A DNA stretch of 64,000 nucleotides from Burkholderia sp. 4M9327F10 (GCF_005503145.1 NZ_SCNV01000003.1:269819-333818), one strand, 5' to 3'; shown: positions 49,358 through 58,181, counted from the first letter of the stretch. The notes: generated from the sequence alone by a model not told the origin. Made by a program: numbers and translations.

Positions 49358-49406
49358 GGAAGGCCAGCCAGTAGCCGAGGATGAGTACCGATGGTTGACT
49401 GAAGAC

Positions 49407-50306
49407 TCAAGTGGATGCGAACAATGTCGCTGCCCAATCCGCGAACACACGCACCTTGGTGCTATATCGCCGGCTGGGCGGATACGCGATATAGACCTTG
49501 AGTGGGTCCGGCCGCCATCTCGCGAGAACAGGCACCAGTTTCTTTTGCTCGATGAATGGGCGAACCATAAAGTCCAGAGTGTGGACGATGCCCAAACCAG
49601 CCAGTGCGGATGCAAGATGCGCATTGCTCTCGCTGACAAGCACATCATTGCGTACGTGCCCGAGCGTAATCGTCTCCTGGCCTCGGCGAAACGCAAGGGG
49701 CTGCGTAATACCGGTACTAGCGGAAAAATATCCGACCACCGGCATGTTCCTGTCCACGATGTCCTGTGGATGCTTCGGATTTCCATGCTTCGCGAGATAC
49801 GCCGGACTCGCGCAGGTGGTCCACGCCAGCGTGCCGATCGGATGCGTCACCAGGTCCGGGTCATCCGACGTGCTTCTGATCGCACAGTCGATGTTCTCCG
49901 CGATCAGATCCGTGGTGCGATCGGTAACGCCAAGCCGGACCGTGATCTTCGGATAGCGGGCAAGGAAGGCCGGCAACTCGGGAATGAGGATGCCGCTTGC
50001 GGTCGACCCCCCGACGTCGATTCTGAGTACCCCGCGCGGACTCGCCTGGTCCCGGCCGAGCGTGGCCTCGATGTCGTCGAGCTCGCTGAGCAGTTGCCGG
50101 GTGCGCTCATAGTAGGCAGCGCCATCGGTAGTCACACTGACACGCCGCGTATTGCGCTCCAGCAGCTTGACGCCGAGATGCGCTTCCAGTGATTTGACCC
50201 ATTTGCTTGCTGTGGCGTTAGGCATGTTCAGGGAATGGGCCGCCCGACCAAATCCCCCTGTCTCGACAACGCGGAAAAAGACACGCATTGCCTGCAAATG
50301 GTCCAT
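49407..50306 (-). CDS. LysR-family regulator divergent from an SDR gene
   Basis: A 299-residue LysR protein with the start at ATG 50306 (MDHLQAMRVFFRVVETGGFGRAAHSLNMPNATASKWVKSLEAHLGVKLLERNTRRVS is a standard winged helix). The frame is open 63 bases further, but this is not LysR-like sequence. It belongs to the large CrgA/DsdC-like group found next to SDR and NTF2-type genes. Two near-identical 15-bp sites in the divergent region are probable binding sites. Confidence 0.9.
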   Translation of the reverse strand: MDHLQAMRVFFRVVETGGFGRAAHSLNMPNATASKWVKSLEAHLGVKLLERNTRRVSVTTDGAAYYERTRQLLSELDDIEATLGRDQASPRGVLRIDVGGSTASGILIPELPAFLARYPKITVRLGVTDRTTDLIAENIDCAIRSTSDDPDLVTHPIGTLAWTTCASPAYLAKHGNPKHPQDIVDRNMPVVGYFSASTGITQPLAFRRGQETITLGHVRNDVLVSESNAHLASALAGLGIVHTLDFMVRPFIEQKKLVPVLARWRPDPLKVYIAYPPSRRYSTKVRVFADWAATLFAST

Positions 50307-50319
50307 CGTCTGGCTCCGA

Positions 50320-50374
50320 TTATCTACAGATGTGAATAGACAAACCACACTGTACCCATTTATCTGCACATGTG
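50320..50374. promoter_or_regulatory. Paired LysR sites between divergent LysR and SDR genes
   Basis: TTATCTACAGATGTG (50320-50334) and TTATCTGCACATGTG (50360-50374) match at 13 of 15 positions with a 40-base period, about four helical turns, so a LysR tetramer could bind both on one face. Confidence 0.6.
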
Positions 50375-50420
50375 CTTAATCTAGGATGGGTCATCGGCTA
50401 AATGAATCGGGAACCTTGAG

Positions 50421-51203
50421 ATGACAACCTCTCTTTACGACAACATCCATTCGACCAAGCATGCGGGAAAGATCGCGCTCGTAACCGGCGGTAGTACCGG
50501 GATTGGCCTCGCCACCGCGAAGCGCCTGGCTCGCGAAGGCGCCACAGTGTTCGTCACCGGGCGGCGGCAGGCGCAGCTGGACGCGGCGGTATCCGAGATA
50601 GGTCACGGTGCGTGTGCGATTTGCGGCGACATCTCGTCCGCTGAAGACCTCGAGCGCATCGTCCAGACAGTCACGACGGCGCACCAGAGAATCGACATCC
50701 TGTTTGCGAACGCCGGCGGGGGAGAATTTGCGAAGCTAGGCGACATCACTGAAGCGCAATTCGACAAATATTTCGGCATCAACGTGAAAGGGACGCTGCT
50801 CACCGTGCAAAGCGCACTGCCGTTCATGCGTCCTGGCAGCGCGATCGTGATCACGGGGTCGATCACGTCGGTACAGGGCGTACCATCGTTCGGTGTCTAT
50901 GCCGCCACCAAGGCGGCCTTGCGATCATTCGCACGAACCTGGGCATCCGATCTCAAAGGCCGTGACATCCGCGTCAATGTGGTTGCGCCCGGCGTCGTCG
51001 TGACGCCGGCTTACAAGACCGAACTCAAGATGAGCGACGAACAGATCGAGGCGTATCGCGAGGAAGTTGCCAAGACGACGCCGCTTGGCCGGGTCGGCAC
51101 CACCGACGAGATCGCGAAGGCGGTCTCTTTCCTCGCGTCCGATGATGCCAGCTATATCACCGGTATCGAGATGTTTGTCGACGGCGGACGCGTACAGGTC
51201 TGA
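50421..51203 (+). CDS. SDR-family oxidoreductase
   Basis: A 260-residue classical SDR: TGGSTGIG cofactor motif (about 22-29), NAG in ANAGGGEFAK, catalytic Ser in ITGSITS, YAATK catalytic Tyr/Lys (about 154-158) and the C-terminal SYITGIEMFVDGG. It begins a small co-directional group with two NTF2-fold proteins and is divergent from its probable LysR regulator. Substrate unknown. Confidence 0.9.
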   Translation: MTTSLYDNIHSTKHAGKIALVTGGSTGIGLATAKRLAREGATVFVTGRRQAQLDAAVSEIGHGACAICGDISSAEDLERIVQTVTTAHQRIDILFANAGGGEFAKLGDITEAQFDKYFGINVKGTLLTVQSALPFMRPGSAIVITGSITSVQGVPSFGVYAATKAALRSFARTWASDLKGRDIRVNVVAPGVVVTPAYKTELKMSDEQIEAYREEVAKTTPLGRVGTTDEIAKAVSFLASDDASYITGIEMFVDGGRVQV

Positions 51204-51233
51204 TTTTCGTCTCAACATGTTAAGGAAAACATC

Positions 51234-51641
51234 ATGAGTTCGCAGGACAACCTTCGTCTCGCCCATCTGTTCCTTGAAAAAATGGGTTCGGGCGCAAGCG
51301 CTGAGGAAATCGCTTCATTGTGCACGCCCGATCTCGACTGGAAGATCCCTGGGGACGCAGGAGTATTGCCTTGGGTTGGCCAGAAGACGGGACGCGATGC
51401 CATATCGGATTTCATTCGCGACACGCAAACAATGATCGAGCGCATCAGCCTTGACATCGAGGATGTGCTCGCCAGCGACGATCGGGCTGTGATTCTCGGC
51501 CATCTGAAAACGCGGGTCAACGCCACTGGAAAACTGATCGATAGCGCATTTGCGATCGTTATGACCTTCTCCTGCGCAAAGATCGCGAGCTTCCTGATGC
51601 TGGAGGACAGTTTCGCTGTATCAGCGGCCGCCCGACACTGA
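51234..51641 (+). CDS. SnoaL/NTF2-like protein
   Basis: A 135-residue cone-shaped NTF2-fold protein: SAEEIASLCTPDLDWKIPGDAGVLPWVGQKTGRDAISDFIRDT is the usual helix-strand opening, and later strands follow (DRAVILGHLKTRVNATGKLIDSAFAIVMTF). AAGGAAAA precedes the ATG. It follows the SDR by 30 bases, so the two are likely one operon. Such proteins may be isomerases, hydratases or binding proteins; the function is not evident. Confidence 0.8.
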   Translation: MSSQDNLRLAHLFLEKMGSGASAEEIASLCTPDLDWKIPGDAGVLPWVGQKTGRDAISDFIRDTQTMIERISLDIEDVLASDDRAVILGHLKTRVNATGKLIDSAFAIVMTFSCAKIASFLMLEDSFAVSAAARH

Positions 51642-51728
51642 GACGCAGCAACCCGCTTTCAACGCACAGGTTCGTCGGGAGCGCGGACATGGTTCGGCCA
51701 GATCGCCGGCTACTAAAGGGAATCCGCG

Positions 51729-52082
51729 ATGTGCTTTTCGGTAAGTGAACTTCTGAAGCGCAATCTGCTTTTGGTCTTTGGCGAGCGAGATTCTGCGGCA
51801 CGCTTGATTGAATTGAAAACCATCTGGCTACCGGAAGGTATCTTCGTCGATCCAGACGGCCGGTATGCCGGCTTCGATGAGATCAATCGCAGGGTCGATG
51901 AGTTGCAAGCGAGATTCCCCGGTTTCGAATTTATCGAGCGTGGACCGGTTCAGGTCATGCATGGAATCGGTCGTCTCGCATGGGGATATGGGCCCGAAGC
52001 CAATAGAGCAACCGTGACCGGCGTCGACATAGCGATCACACGCCAAGGAAGGCTGCTTGAGCTGTTCGCCTTCATAGACTGA
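51729..52082 (+). CDS. Second NTF2-like protein
   Basis: A 117-residue NTF2-fold protein: ELKTIWLPEGIFVDPDGRYAGFDEINRRVDELQARFPGFEF matches the family, ending in RLLELFAFID. AGGGAA lies before the ATG. It follows the first NTF2-like gene by 87 bases in the same direction. Two unlike NTF2 proteins beside one SDR may process the same metabolite, but this is inference. Confidence 0.78.
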   Translation: MCFSVSELLKRNLLLVFGERDSAARLIELKTIWLPEGIFVDPDGRYAGFDEINRRVDELQARFPGFEFIERGPVQVMHGIGRLAWGYGPEANRATVTGVDIAITRQGRLLELFAFID

Positions 52083-52445
52083 TGATCTGCACTGATCCGA
52101 CATCTCCCGACTTCCATGCTTGTCGGACCTCGAAGGTAGTTGGAATTGGATACGGTGTGAGCGGGCTGCGAGGGCCCGGCGCTACAGGTAGCGTGTCCGC
52201 AACTTCAGGCGATGGATAAGCGATGTCCCCTCCGATTCACAGATGTCCCCTTCCTGGCTCAAAGCGGATGTTTCGGGGCAACTCGTGAATGTCGCTATGG
52301 GGTCGACAAGGGAAGTTCGCGTCGAGATCGAGCAGGCGACTGACTGGCGTTGGCCGAACCTCCGAGTTCGGCCAGGAGCCGCTGTTGGCTGCCACCGGCA
52401 AAAACTGCTCCGACACGGTCAGTCGCGCGGTCGACGGCGAGCGAG
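52083..52445. other. Non-coding gap of about 360 bp
   Basis: No credible gene. GATGTCCCC occurs twice, 20 bases apart (52222-52230 and 52242-52250). No other structure is clear. Confidence 0.35.
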
Positions 52446-52853
52446 TCAGGGTGACAGAGGATAGTGAGGAATGGCCTGACTACGGCAAACCCATGGTTGT
52501 GCACTAGATGTCCAGATATCCAGCATCGGCTGAAACTCCGACGGATTGTCCAACGTAGAGAAACGGATGGACATCACCTCCGGAGCAGCTTCGCCTTGAG
52601 TGAATAGAGGAGAGCCACAAACGGAACAAAAGCTGCGTGTCGCGAGCATGCCACTGCCGGCAAGAACCGCGTATGTCTTCGGCGTGCCAGCAATCGTCAC
52701 GTCCGACACCCGGACGATGAAGCCGGAAGCAAAAGGGGCACCGCTTGAGCGCTGGCAGTCCAGGCAGTGGCAGTTTAACGTCGCAACTGGCACACGCGAG
52801 CATACATAGCGGATCGCCCCGCATGCACACCCGCCGGAAAATGGAGCATTCAC
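52446..52853 (-). CDS. GFA-family zinc-binding protein
   Basis: A 135-residue protein of the glutathione-dependent formaldehyde-activating enzyme (GFA) fold. The structural and catalytic zinc Cys are all visible: GGCACGAIRY, NCHCLDCQRSSGAPF and CSVCGSPLF. A GTG start at 52853 is preferred, with AGGAGG 10 bases upstream; the frame is open to 52895. Most GFA-fold proteins are not proven formaldehyde enzymes, so the substrate is unknown. The gene is isolated. Confidence 0.85.
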   Translation of the reverse strand: MNAPFSGGCACGAIRYVCSRVPVATLNCHCLDCQRSSGAPFASGFIVRVSDVTIAGTPKTYAVLAGSGMLATRSFCSVCGSPLFTQGEAAPEVMSIRFSTLDNPSEFQPMLDIWTSSAQPWVCRSQAIPHYPLSP

Positions 52854-53197
52854 GTCGCTGTTTCCTCCTGCCGCCCAGCACGGTTTCACTGGCACCTGAC
52901 GGACGCCTCGCTAGAAGCCCGCTACTTGCCGCATCATTATCGCCCGCGCAGTGTAGCCACACCGACATCACAAGGCAAATGGCGGGTTTCATACTCGCGA
53001 ACGTCCAGTTAGGGTAATCGCGACTGACCGCTCCGGGTCGCGTGCTGCCAATCGCCGTCCGGCAGTAACCGGCCATGAAGCAGCCGCTCGACACAAATAC
53101 CTGAATCCCTGACAATTTGCCAACCATCCACTGGGCGATTGGCGGCAACCAATCTCCTGCAAGCGCCTTGGCGCAACACAATAGATCGGACCTGACT
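52854..53197. other. Non-coding gap of about 340 bp
   Basis: Divergent spacer between the GFA and YunG-like genes. I see no clear repeat, terminator or additional gene. Confidence 0.3.
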
Positions 53198-53605
53198 ATG
53201 GCACGCCCCCCGGATTTCATGCTTCGCCTTCGTGAAGCGCTAGCCGCCTCCTGGGATAAACGAACCGCTTATCTAGAAGTTGAGCAAATGGGAAATCCTG
53301 CGTTGGGCCAGTGCTACCCAACGTCCCGGGTGGTGCAGCACTATTACCCCGAAACTGAAATCATTAAAGGGAAGGTATGGACCGGGAAAGCACTAGACGT
53401 CCACTTCTGGAATGGGCTCCGTATTGGCGATGACTGGTACCACATTGACCTAAGCTGGCAGCAGTTCCCGGCCGGTTCATTTGTTCAGGAATTCACAATC
53501 GTCGAACGTCAAGAATTGAATGATAGTGAAGCGACGATGCAACGCTGCGCGTTGTTGTTGAAGAGGGTTGATGACTATCTGAATGCGCGCTCCCATGGTG
53601 TATGA
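53198..53605 (+). CDS. YunG-family protein
   Basis: A 135-residue cytoplasmic protein with the YunG layout: GNPALGQCYPTSRVVQHYYPETEIIKGKVWT, DVHFWNGLRIGDDWYHIDLSWQQFPAGSFV, and a C-terminal helix ending KRVDDYL. The Cys, His and Asp residues in these segments are spaced as in papain-like folds, but no activity is known. Start at ATG 53198; the frame is open upstream. The stretch is less G+C-rich than its surroundings. Confidence 0.8.
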   Translation: MARPPDFMLRLREALAASWDKRTAYLEVEQMGNPALGQCYPTSRVVQHYYPETEIIKGKVWTGKALDVHFWNGLRIGDDWYHIDLSWQQFPAGSFVQEFTIVERQELNDSEATMQRCALLLKRVDDYLNARSHGV

Positions 53606-53883
53606 GATGGCACTTGGCCAGGAACGGTCAATCGACCCCGTGCGGTAGATCCTCGGCAATCAGCGCCGAATCGGTTTGCGCCGTGTGTGCATTTTTGGCG
53701 CTCGCCGAACGTATCTCGGCGCTTTTGAACGCGCTGTGACTTTCTGCTATTGTTTGTGGCACGCTGCGCATCTCGTTGTGCGGCGCTTATCGTGCGGACA
53801 CCGCTCCGCCTAACGAGACCACGCATGCTGCCGATAAGCACCGCCTTGCGGGCTGCCTCTGGCTCATTGGATGGAGCCTCAAC

Positions 53884-54288
53884 ATGGAAACCACGTTGCC
53901 ATCGTCGCATGGCGTTAGTTTCGGAAGACTCGCAGCAAGTATCGGCGTTCAGAATCTCAACCGGAGCCTCCAGTTCTACTGCGGTGTGCTGGGGTTTAAT
54001 AAGGTGTTTGAGAACGGCAATCCCGTCGGGTTTGCCATCCTGAAGAAGGACAAGGCTGAACTGCATCTGGCTCAGAACAAAAACCACAAGGCACCACTAC
54101 ATAACGTAGCTCACCTCATGGTGGAAGATGCAACTGTCCTTTACGAGCACTGTGCTATCCAAAATGTTCGGATCATCAAGACCTTACGCGATGCTGACTT
54201 CGGGCTTAGATGTTTCGTGCTGGCGGATCCCGATGGGAATCGCATAGATATTGGCCAGGTTCTTCCAACCCCAGAGGTCGCGGACTGA
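53884..54288 (+). CDS. VOC-family (glyoxalase/bleomycin-resistance) protein
   Basis: A 134-residue vicinal-oxygen-chelate protein: LAASIGVQNLNRSLQFYCGVLGFNKVFENG, ELHLAQNKNH, HLMVEDATVLYEHC and FVLADPDGNRIDIGQ. A metal-ligand Glu/His pattern can be followed in part. GGAG lies 7 bases before the ATG. It could bind a metal-chelating drug or catalyse an isomerase or dioxygenase-like step; nothing in the context decides. Confidence 0.83.
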   Translation: METTLPSSHGVSFGRLAASIGVQNLNRSLQFYCGVLGFNKVFENGNPVGFAILKKDKAELHLAQNKNHKAPLHNVAHLMVEDATVLYEHCAIQNVRIIKTLRDADFGLRCFVLADPDGNRIDIGQVLPTPEVAD

Positions 54289-54576
54289 GCGCACGTTCGG
54301 CGGGCACATGCTCGATCGTTGCCTGTCGGAACGGCTTCAACTTGGGTGCCACGCATGAGAATGCTGACACGAACGGCCTTTCAGAGCGGTATGAGATGTC
54401 TCATGTGGACTGCAGAACTTCTCTAATCAGACTTGGTTCGGCGAGAAACCGTCATCCACACGCGTTTTCGGTCGGCCTCTCATAAGCTTGTCTCCCCCTA
54501 ACCAGCCATCCGACTGATAAGGACAAACGCTCCCTCACCGTAATAAGCGGTCGCTCCGCCAAGGCAATCTGTGACC

Positions 54577-55422
54577 TCACCCTTCGGCCTCGTAAACCAG
54601 CCCATATTTCCCGCTCATTCGCCTGATTCGCGCGAAACCGAGTTCTCCCAAATGCATGCCGGCGACCAGAAGCCCCTCCGAACTGACCCGATCCAGGAGC
54701 CGCGACCGTGTGGTAACGGCCACGGACGCATCCTGATCGAAGGCAATCGATACGTCTGGCCGCTGAATCTGGATGTGCGGGAAATGAACCACATCCCCCC
54801 AGACAAGAAGGCCCTGCTCACGAGACTCAAGAACATATCCAGTGTGTCCATCCGTGTGCCCCGGTAGCGGCATCGCGCTGATACCGGGAAGCACTTGTCC
54901 CTCATCGAACCTGCGTAACTTGTCGCCATAAGCGTCAAACACCTGACGCGCTATCAGGAAGTTACCGCGCGCCCGCTCGCTGGCACGACTCAGATTGCCG
55001 TCGTCCTGCCAAAACCGGACCTCTCGCCGATGCGCAACCAGCTCCGCATTCGGGAAGGTAACTTGTCCTGCTCCATTCACCAGCCCCCCGACATGGTCGG
55101 GGTGGGCGTGTGTGAGCAGGATGGTGTCAATCGTTGAGGGTTCGATACCAGCAAGCACCAGGTTGGTCTTCAGGTGGCCGCCCCATTGCTTGAAACCTCC
55201 CGCCCCACCGTCGATGAGAACGGTGCGGCCCGCGCCGCGTACTACGTAGCAATTGATGTGTACAGCGGTGGGTTCTTTCTGCCCGGCGTCACGCTGCATT
55301 CTGGACGCCGCGGAGGTATCGATATTCGAGAGGAAGTCGAGACTGGCGGTGAGATATCCGTCGCTGATGGCGGTGATTGTGAAATCCCCGACTTGCTGAC
55401 TGGGAAAGGTAAGGGTGGACAC
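54577..55422 (-). CDS. MBL-fold metallo-hydrolase
   Basis: A 281-residue metallo-beta-lactamase-fold hydrolase with the complete metal set: THAHPDHVGG (about 104-113), the His in PLPGHTDGHTGY, the Asp in VWGDVVHFP, and a final His in VAGMHLGELGF. Lactonases and arylsulfatase-like enzymes share this form. A GTG start at 55422 has GGAG upstream. It is the last gene of a three-gene set transcribed away from a LysR regulator, 18 bases after the tautomerase gene. Confidence 0.88.
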   Translation of the reverse strand: MSTLTFPSQQVGDFTITAISDGYLTASLDFLSNIDTSAASRMQRDAGQKEPTAVHINCYVVRGAGRTVLIDGGAGGFKQWGGHLKTNLVLAGIEPSTIDTILLTHAHPDHVGGLVNGAGQVTFPNAELVAHRREVRFWQDDGNLSRASERARGNFLIARQVFDAYGDKLRRFDEGQVLPGISAMPLPGHTDGHTGYVLESREQGLLVWGDVVHFPHIQIQRPDVSIAFDQDASVAVTTRSRLLDRVSSEGLLVAGMHLGELGFARIRRMSGKYGLVYEAEG

Positions 55423-55440
55423 AATGCTTCTCCGGAGCCG

Positions 55441-55767
55441 CTAATTTCGGGCGTGAATGTTCGACGCGGCGTAACCAAAACAACGGATGCGCGCCGTGAG
55501 ACCTGTGTGGCGAGCGATGGCGTTATCCAGCGCTTCCATAAACTGGTTTATGACCGGTGACGTGCGAAACGTCTCAAGGCGATATTGGATTTCCACGAAG
55601 ACCGGATGCCCATGCCCGTGCCGAACATTTAAGAAAATGACGTGAACGTTCTTGAGCTCCGCTTCAAGGACATTCGTACAGAATTCGACGCAATCGCGCG
55701 AAAGCCCGGCAAGACTTTCGTCAGACGGCATCTGCCTCGCATCAATATAGAAAGTGACGTTCGGCAT
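55441..55767 (-). CDS. Tautomerase-superfamily protein
   Basis: A 108-residue protein with Pro directly after Met (MPNVTFYIDARQMPSDE), the catalytic N-terminal proline of the tautomerase superfamily, and a beta-alpha-beta repeat pattern. Members isomerise keto-enol substrates or hydrolyse related compounds. GGAATAGG precedes the ATG. It sits between the 180-residue hypothetical protein and the MBL hydrolase in one operon under a divergent LysR gene. Confidence 0.8.
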   Translation of the reverse strand: MPNVTFYIDARQMPSDESLAGLSRDCVEFCTNVLEAELKNVHVIFLNVRHGHGHPVFVEIQYRLETFRTSPVINQFMEALDNAIARHTGLTARIRCFGYAASNIHARN

Positions 55768-55774
55768 CGCGGAC

Positions 55775-56317
55775 CTATTCCTGCGCAGTCGAAAGGGAGC
55801 GGGCGCTTGTCAGTTGCTCCGTGATCGGCGAGTAAAGGTGAATGTCTTCCGAGGTGCTCTCGATAAGCTGAGCGTCTTTCCGGGGCAGTGTGCCGAGCCA
55901 ACGGCGTTCGGGAAATTTCTCCAGCGCAACGGCCTGCATGGCCAGCGGCTTGAGGCCCATCTGGATCAAGGGATGTGGGCCGCTTGCACAAAGCACGAGG
56001 AGTTCATCGTCTTTTACGGCTGGGGCAAAACCGATATCGCTGTAGAGATTTCGATGCCAGTCGTTGATGTGTTGCTGCCACCTCGCAAAATTACCGCCGC
56101 CTTTCTGGCGATATTCCTCTCCGGTCAGCACGTCGAGGCCGTCGATCGTGTGGATGGCCAGATAGACGGGGCAACCATCGCTTATCGATTTGAATCGCTG
56201 CGACGTGTGAAACCCGCTCACCGAGATGAGAGCGGGCAGCTTCTCAAGGCTGTAGAAGTCGTTCCATTCGGCTTCGCTGTTGAGGTCGGCGAAGCTGCAT
56301 TCCACGGTGTAGATCAT
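55775..56317 (-). CDS. Conserved hypothetical protein of the LysR/tautomerase/MBL cluster
   Basis: A 180-residue soluble protein, MIYTVECSFADLNSEAEWNDFYSLEKLPALISVSGF at the N terminus, resembling a dimeric alpha-beta barrel in which a helix with a WxxFY segment follows the first strand. I do not recognise a named function. AGGA is before the ATG. It is the first gene of an operon with a tautomerase (7 bases downstream) and an MBL hydrolase, divergent from a LysR regulator. Confidence 0.75.
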   Translation of the reverse strand: MIYTVECSFADLNSEAEWNDFYSLEKLPALISVSGFHTSQRFKSISDGCPVYLAIHTIDGLDVLTGEEYRQKGGGNFARWQQHINDWHRNLYSDIGFAPAVKDDELLVLCASGPHPLIQMGLKPLAMQAVALEKFPERRWLGTLPRKDAQLIESTSEDIHLYSPITEQLTSARSLSTAQE

Positions 56318-56483
56318 CAGAGTGTCCTTCGAGAGGGATGCATATCCTTCTGCGAACGTTTCATGTTCATTGCAGTAACGTAATGCTAAGCTGGCATTTC
56401 CGGCCCATAAAACGAAATAAAGTCAGGCTTCAGTGATATTTGCTCAAGCTGACCACGAACACATTCTGATCGGCGAGACGCCA

Positions 56484-57389
56484 ATGCCACGCAAGATTCC
56501 AAGCAATTCCGCGCTCCAGGCGTTTGAGGCTGCGGCCCGACACGGAAGCTTCGCCCGAGCCGCCGAGGAGCTGGCGCGGACCGAGGGCGCCGTCAGTCGC
56601 CAGATTGGCCGGTTGGAGGCGTTTCTGGGCGTCACCTTGTTCGAGCGAATTGGCAATCGGGTGCGGCTTGCACCCAACGGTGCGCGATACGCGGTGCAGG
56701 TTCGTGAGATTCTGGATCGGCTGGAACGGGACAGTCTGTACCTGATGGGGCAGCCCATCGAGGGCGCGAGCATTGATATCGCCGCAATTCCGACCTTTGC
56801 CACCCGCTGGCTTATCCCCCGGCTGAAACATTTTCAACTTAAGCATCCGAACATCACGGTGCATATCGCCGAACGTATGGAGCCGTTCCTCCTTGCGGGC
56901 AGCGGTTTTGACGCAGCCATTCATTTTGAGCATCCGGCATGGACGGGAATGCATCTCCATTCGCTGCTGGAGGAGGTGCTTGTGCCCGTCTGTAGCCCCG
57001 CGCTCCTCGCAGGCGCGGGGGCGACCCCGTCGCTTGATGATCTGCCACGCCTTCACAGGCGACAAAACCCGGACGCCTGGCAGATTTATGCACAGGAGTC
57101 CGGCATCGTGCTGACCAATTCGGCGATTGGCGCACGTTACGATCTCCATTCCATGCTGATAGAAGCGGCGCTAGCCGGCTTAGGTGTCGCACTGGTGCCG
57201 CGCCTTTACATCGGAGCCGAGCTGGAGCAGGGCCGTTTGGTCGCACCGTGGCCAGATGGCAAGGCGATTACCAAAAACTTCTGCCTCGTCCTTCCTGAGC
57301 CGATCGAACTGGCTGAGGGGCCACTGCAGGCATTTGCAAAATGGATGCTCAATGATGCCCGCGGATTGGCACTTCATAGCGGCGCCTGA
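56484..57389 (+). CDS. LysR-family regulator (GcvA-like) of the MBL/tautomerase cluster
   Basis: A 301-residue LysR protein of the GcvA type (MPRKIPSNSALQAFEAAARHGSFARAAEELARTEGAVSRQIGRLEAFLGVTLFERIGNRVRL). The ATG at 56484 is chosen; an earlier in-frame start at 56433 lacks support. It is divergent from the hypothetical-tautomerase-MBL operon and is its probable regulator. Confidence 0.9.
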   Translation: MPRKIPSNSALQAFEAAARHGSFARAAEELARTEGAVSRQIGRLEAFLGVTLFERIGNRVRLAPNGARYAVQVREILDRLERDSLYLMGQPIEGASIDIAAIPTFATRWLIPRLKHFQLKHPNITVHIAERMEPFLLAGSGFDAAIHFEHPAWTGMHLHSLLEEVLVPVCSPALLAGAGATPSLDDLPRLHRRQNPDAWQIYAQESGIVLTNSAIGARYDLHSMLIEAALAGLGVALVPRLYIGAELEQGRLVAPWPDGKAITKNFCLVLPEPIELAEGPLQAFAKWMLNDARGLALHSGA

Positions 57390-57452
57390 GGCTAGTTCGC
57401 GATGAGATCGGCCCGCAGCATGGCCCCTATACGGAACAACGCCTGTCCCGGA

Positions 57453-57480
57453 GCATTTATTCCGGGGCATTTATTCCGGA
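57453..57480. repeat. 14-bp tandem duplication at the paiB stop codon
   Basis: GCATTTATTCCGG(G/A) occurs twice in tandem (57453-57466 and 57467-57480). On the minus strand each unit contains TAA, so the paiB stop codon lies in one copy and is duplicated downstream. Confidence 0.75.
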
Positions 57481-58109
57481 TTCCTCTCCACCCGGCCAAG
57501 CATCGCATCGCCAATCTGATGGCTTTCGCGCGCTTTGAGCGCTTCGCCTGCGCCTCGAATATCCCCGGGTTCCTTGTTCTGGCTCAGCTTGGTTTTGCCG
57601 ACCAGTCGCGTGATGTCGATCTGCAGCCCGACAATCGACTTGAGCAGGGTATCGATATAGTCCCTTGGGGCGTCGCCCATCTTCCAGGGCTCGGGTTCCG
57701 AGGCCTCGTGCGTGCGTGTCAGCCGGCCAACGACGCCACGCACGTATCGCTCGTCATCGTGAACGGCGATGCGTCCGTATGCATGGACGACAACATAGTT
57801 CCAGGTCGGCACCTGCTTGTGGAATTCATGTTTGCTCGGGTACCAGCTCGGTGAGATGTAGGCATCTCCAGCACGAAAGACTACGAGCACCTCGTCGCCG
57901 TTCGCGACCTCCTGCCATACCGGATTGGCCCGCGCGACATGCGCGCGCAGCACGCCCAGCTCGCCTTCGCCTGCTGCGAGTTCGAACGGAATGTGGTTGG
58001 CGTCCAGACCGCCTTTCCCATGCGTAATTAACGTGCCGAAGGGATATTGCGCGATGCGCGCGTGCAGGATATCGGTGCGGGACTCATTGAAATGGGCTGG
58101 TACGTACAT
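57471..58109 (-). CDS. PaiB-like FMN-binding negative transcriptional regulator
   Basis: A 212-residue PaiB-type flavin-binding protein: MYVPAHFNESRTDILHARIAQYPFGTLITHG, the DANHIPFEL strand, FRAGDAYISPSWYPSKHEFHKQVPTWNYVVVHAYG and ALKARESHQIGDAML. The family adopts a split-barrel FMN fold; B. subtilis PaiB influences sporulation and degradative enzymes, but a biochemical role in flavin chemistry is also possible. It is divergent from a MocR-type regulator with 123 bases between, which is the usual arrangement for a MocR target. Confidence 0.9.
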   Translation of the reverse strand: MYVPAHFNESRTDILHARIAQYPFGTLITHGKGGLDANHIPFELAAGEGELGVLRAHVARANPVWQEVANGDEVLVVFRAGDAYISPSWYPSKHEFHKQVPTWNYVVVHAYGRIAVHDDERYVRGVVGRLTRTHEASEPEPWKMGDAPRDYIDTLLKSIVGLQIDITRLVGKTKLSQNKEPGDIRGAGEALKARESHQIGDAMLGRVERNPE

Positions 58110-58181
58110 GCTGGTTCCGGGAGCGGGTTGAGGTGTTGAAGGGGCTGTTTCGAAGTTCTCCTGTACGCATTCTGGTGAAAA

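Noticed and set aside
52222..52250. Repeated GATGTCCCC, 20 bases apart, considered as an insertion-sequence end
   Set aside because: No transposase gene, no second end and no target duplication are visible.
53805..53900. GCCTAAC near the VOC gene, considered as an integron attC core
   Set aside because: No matching GTTRRRY partner or folded attC structure is found nearby, and neighbouring genes are not cassette-like.
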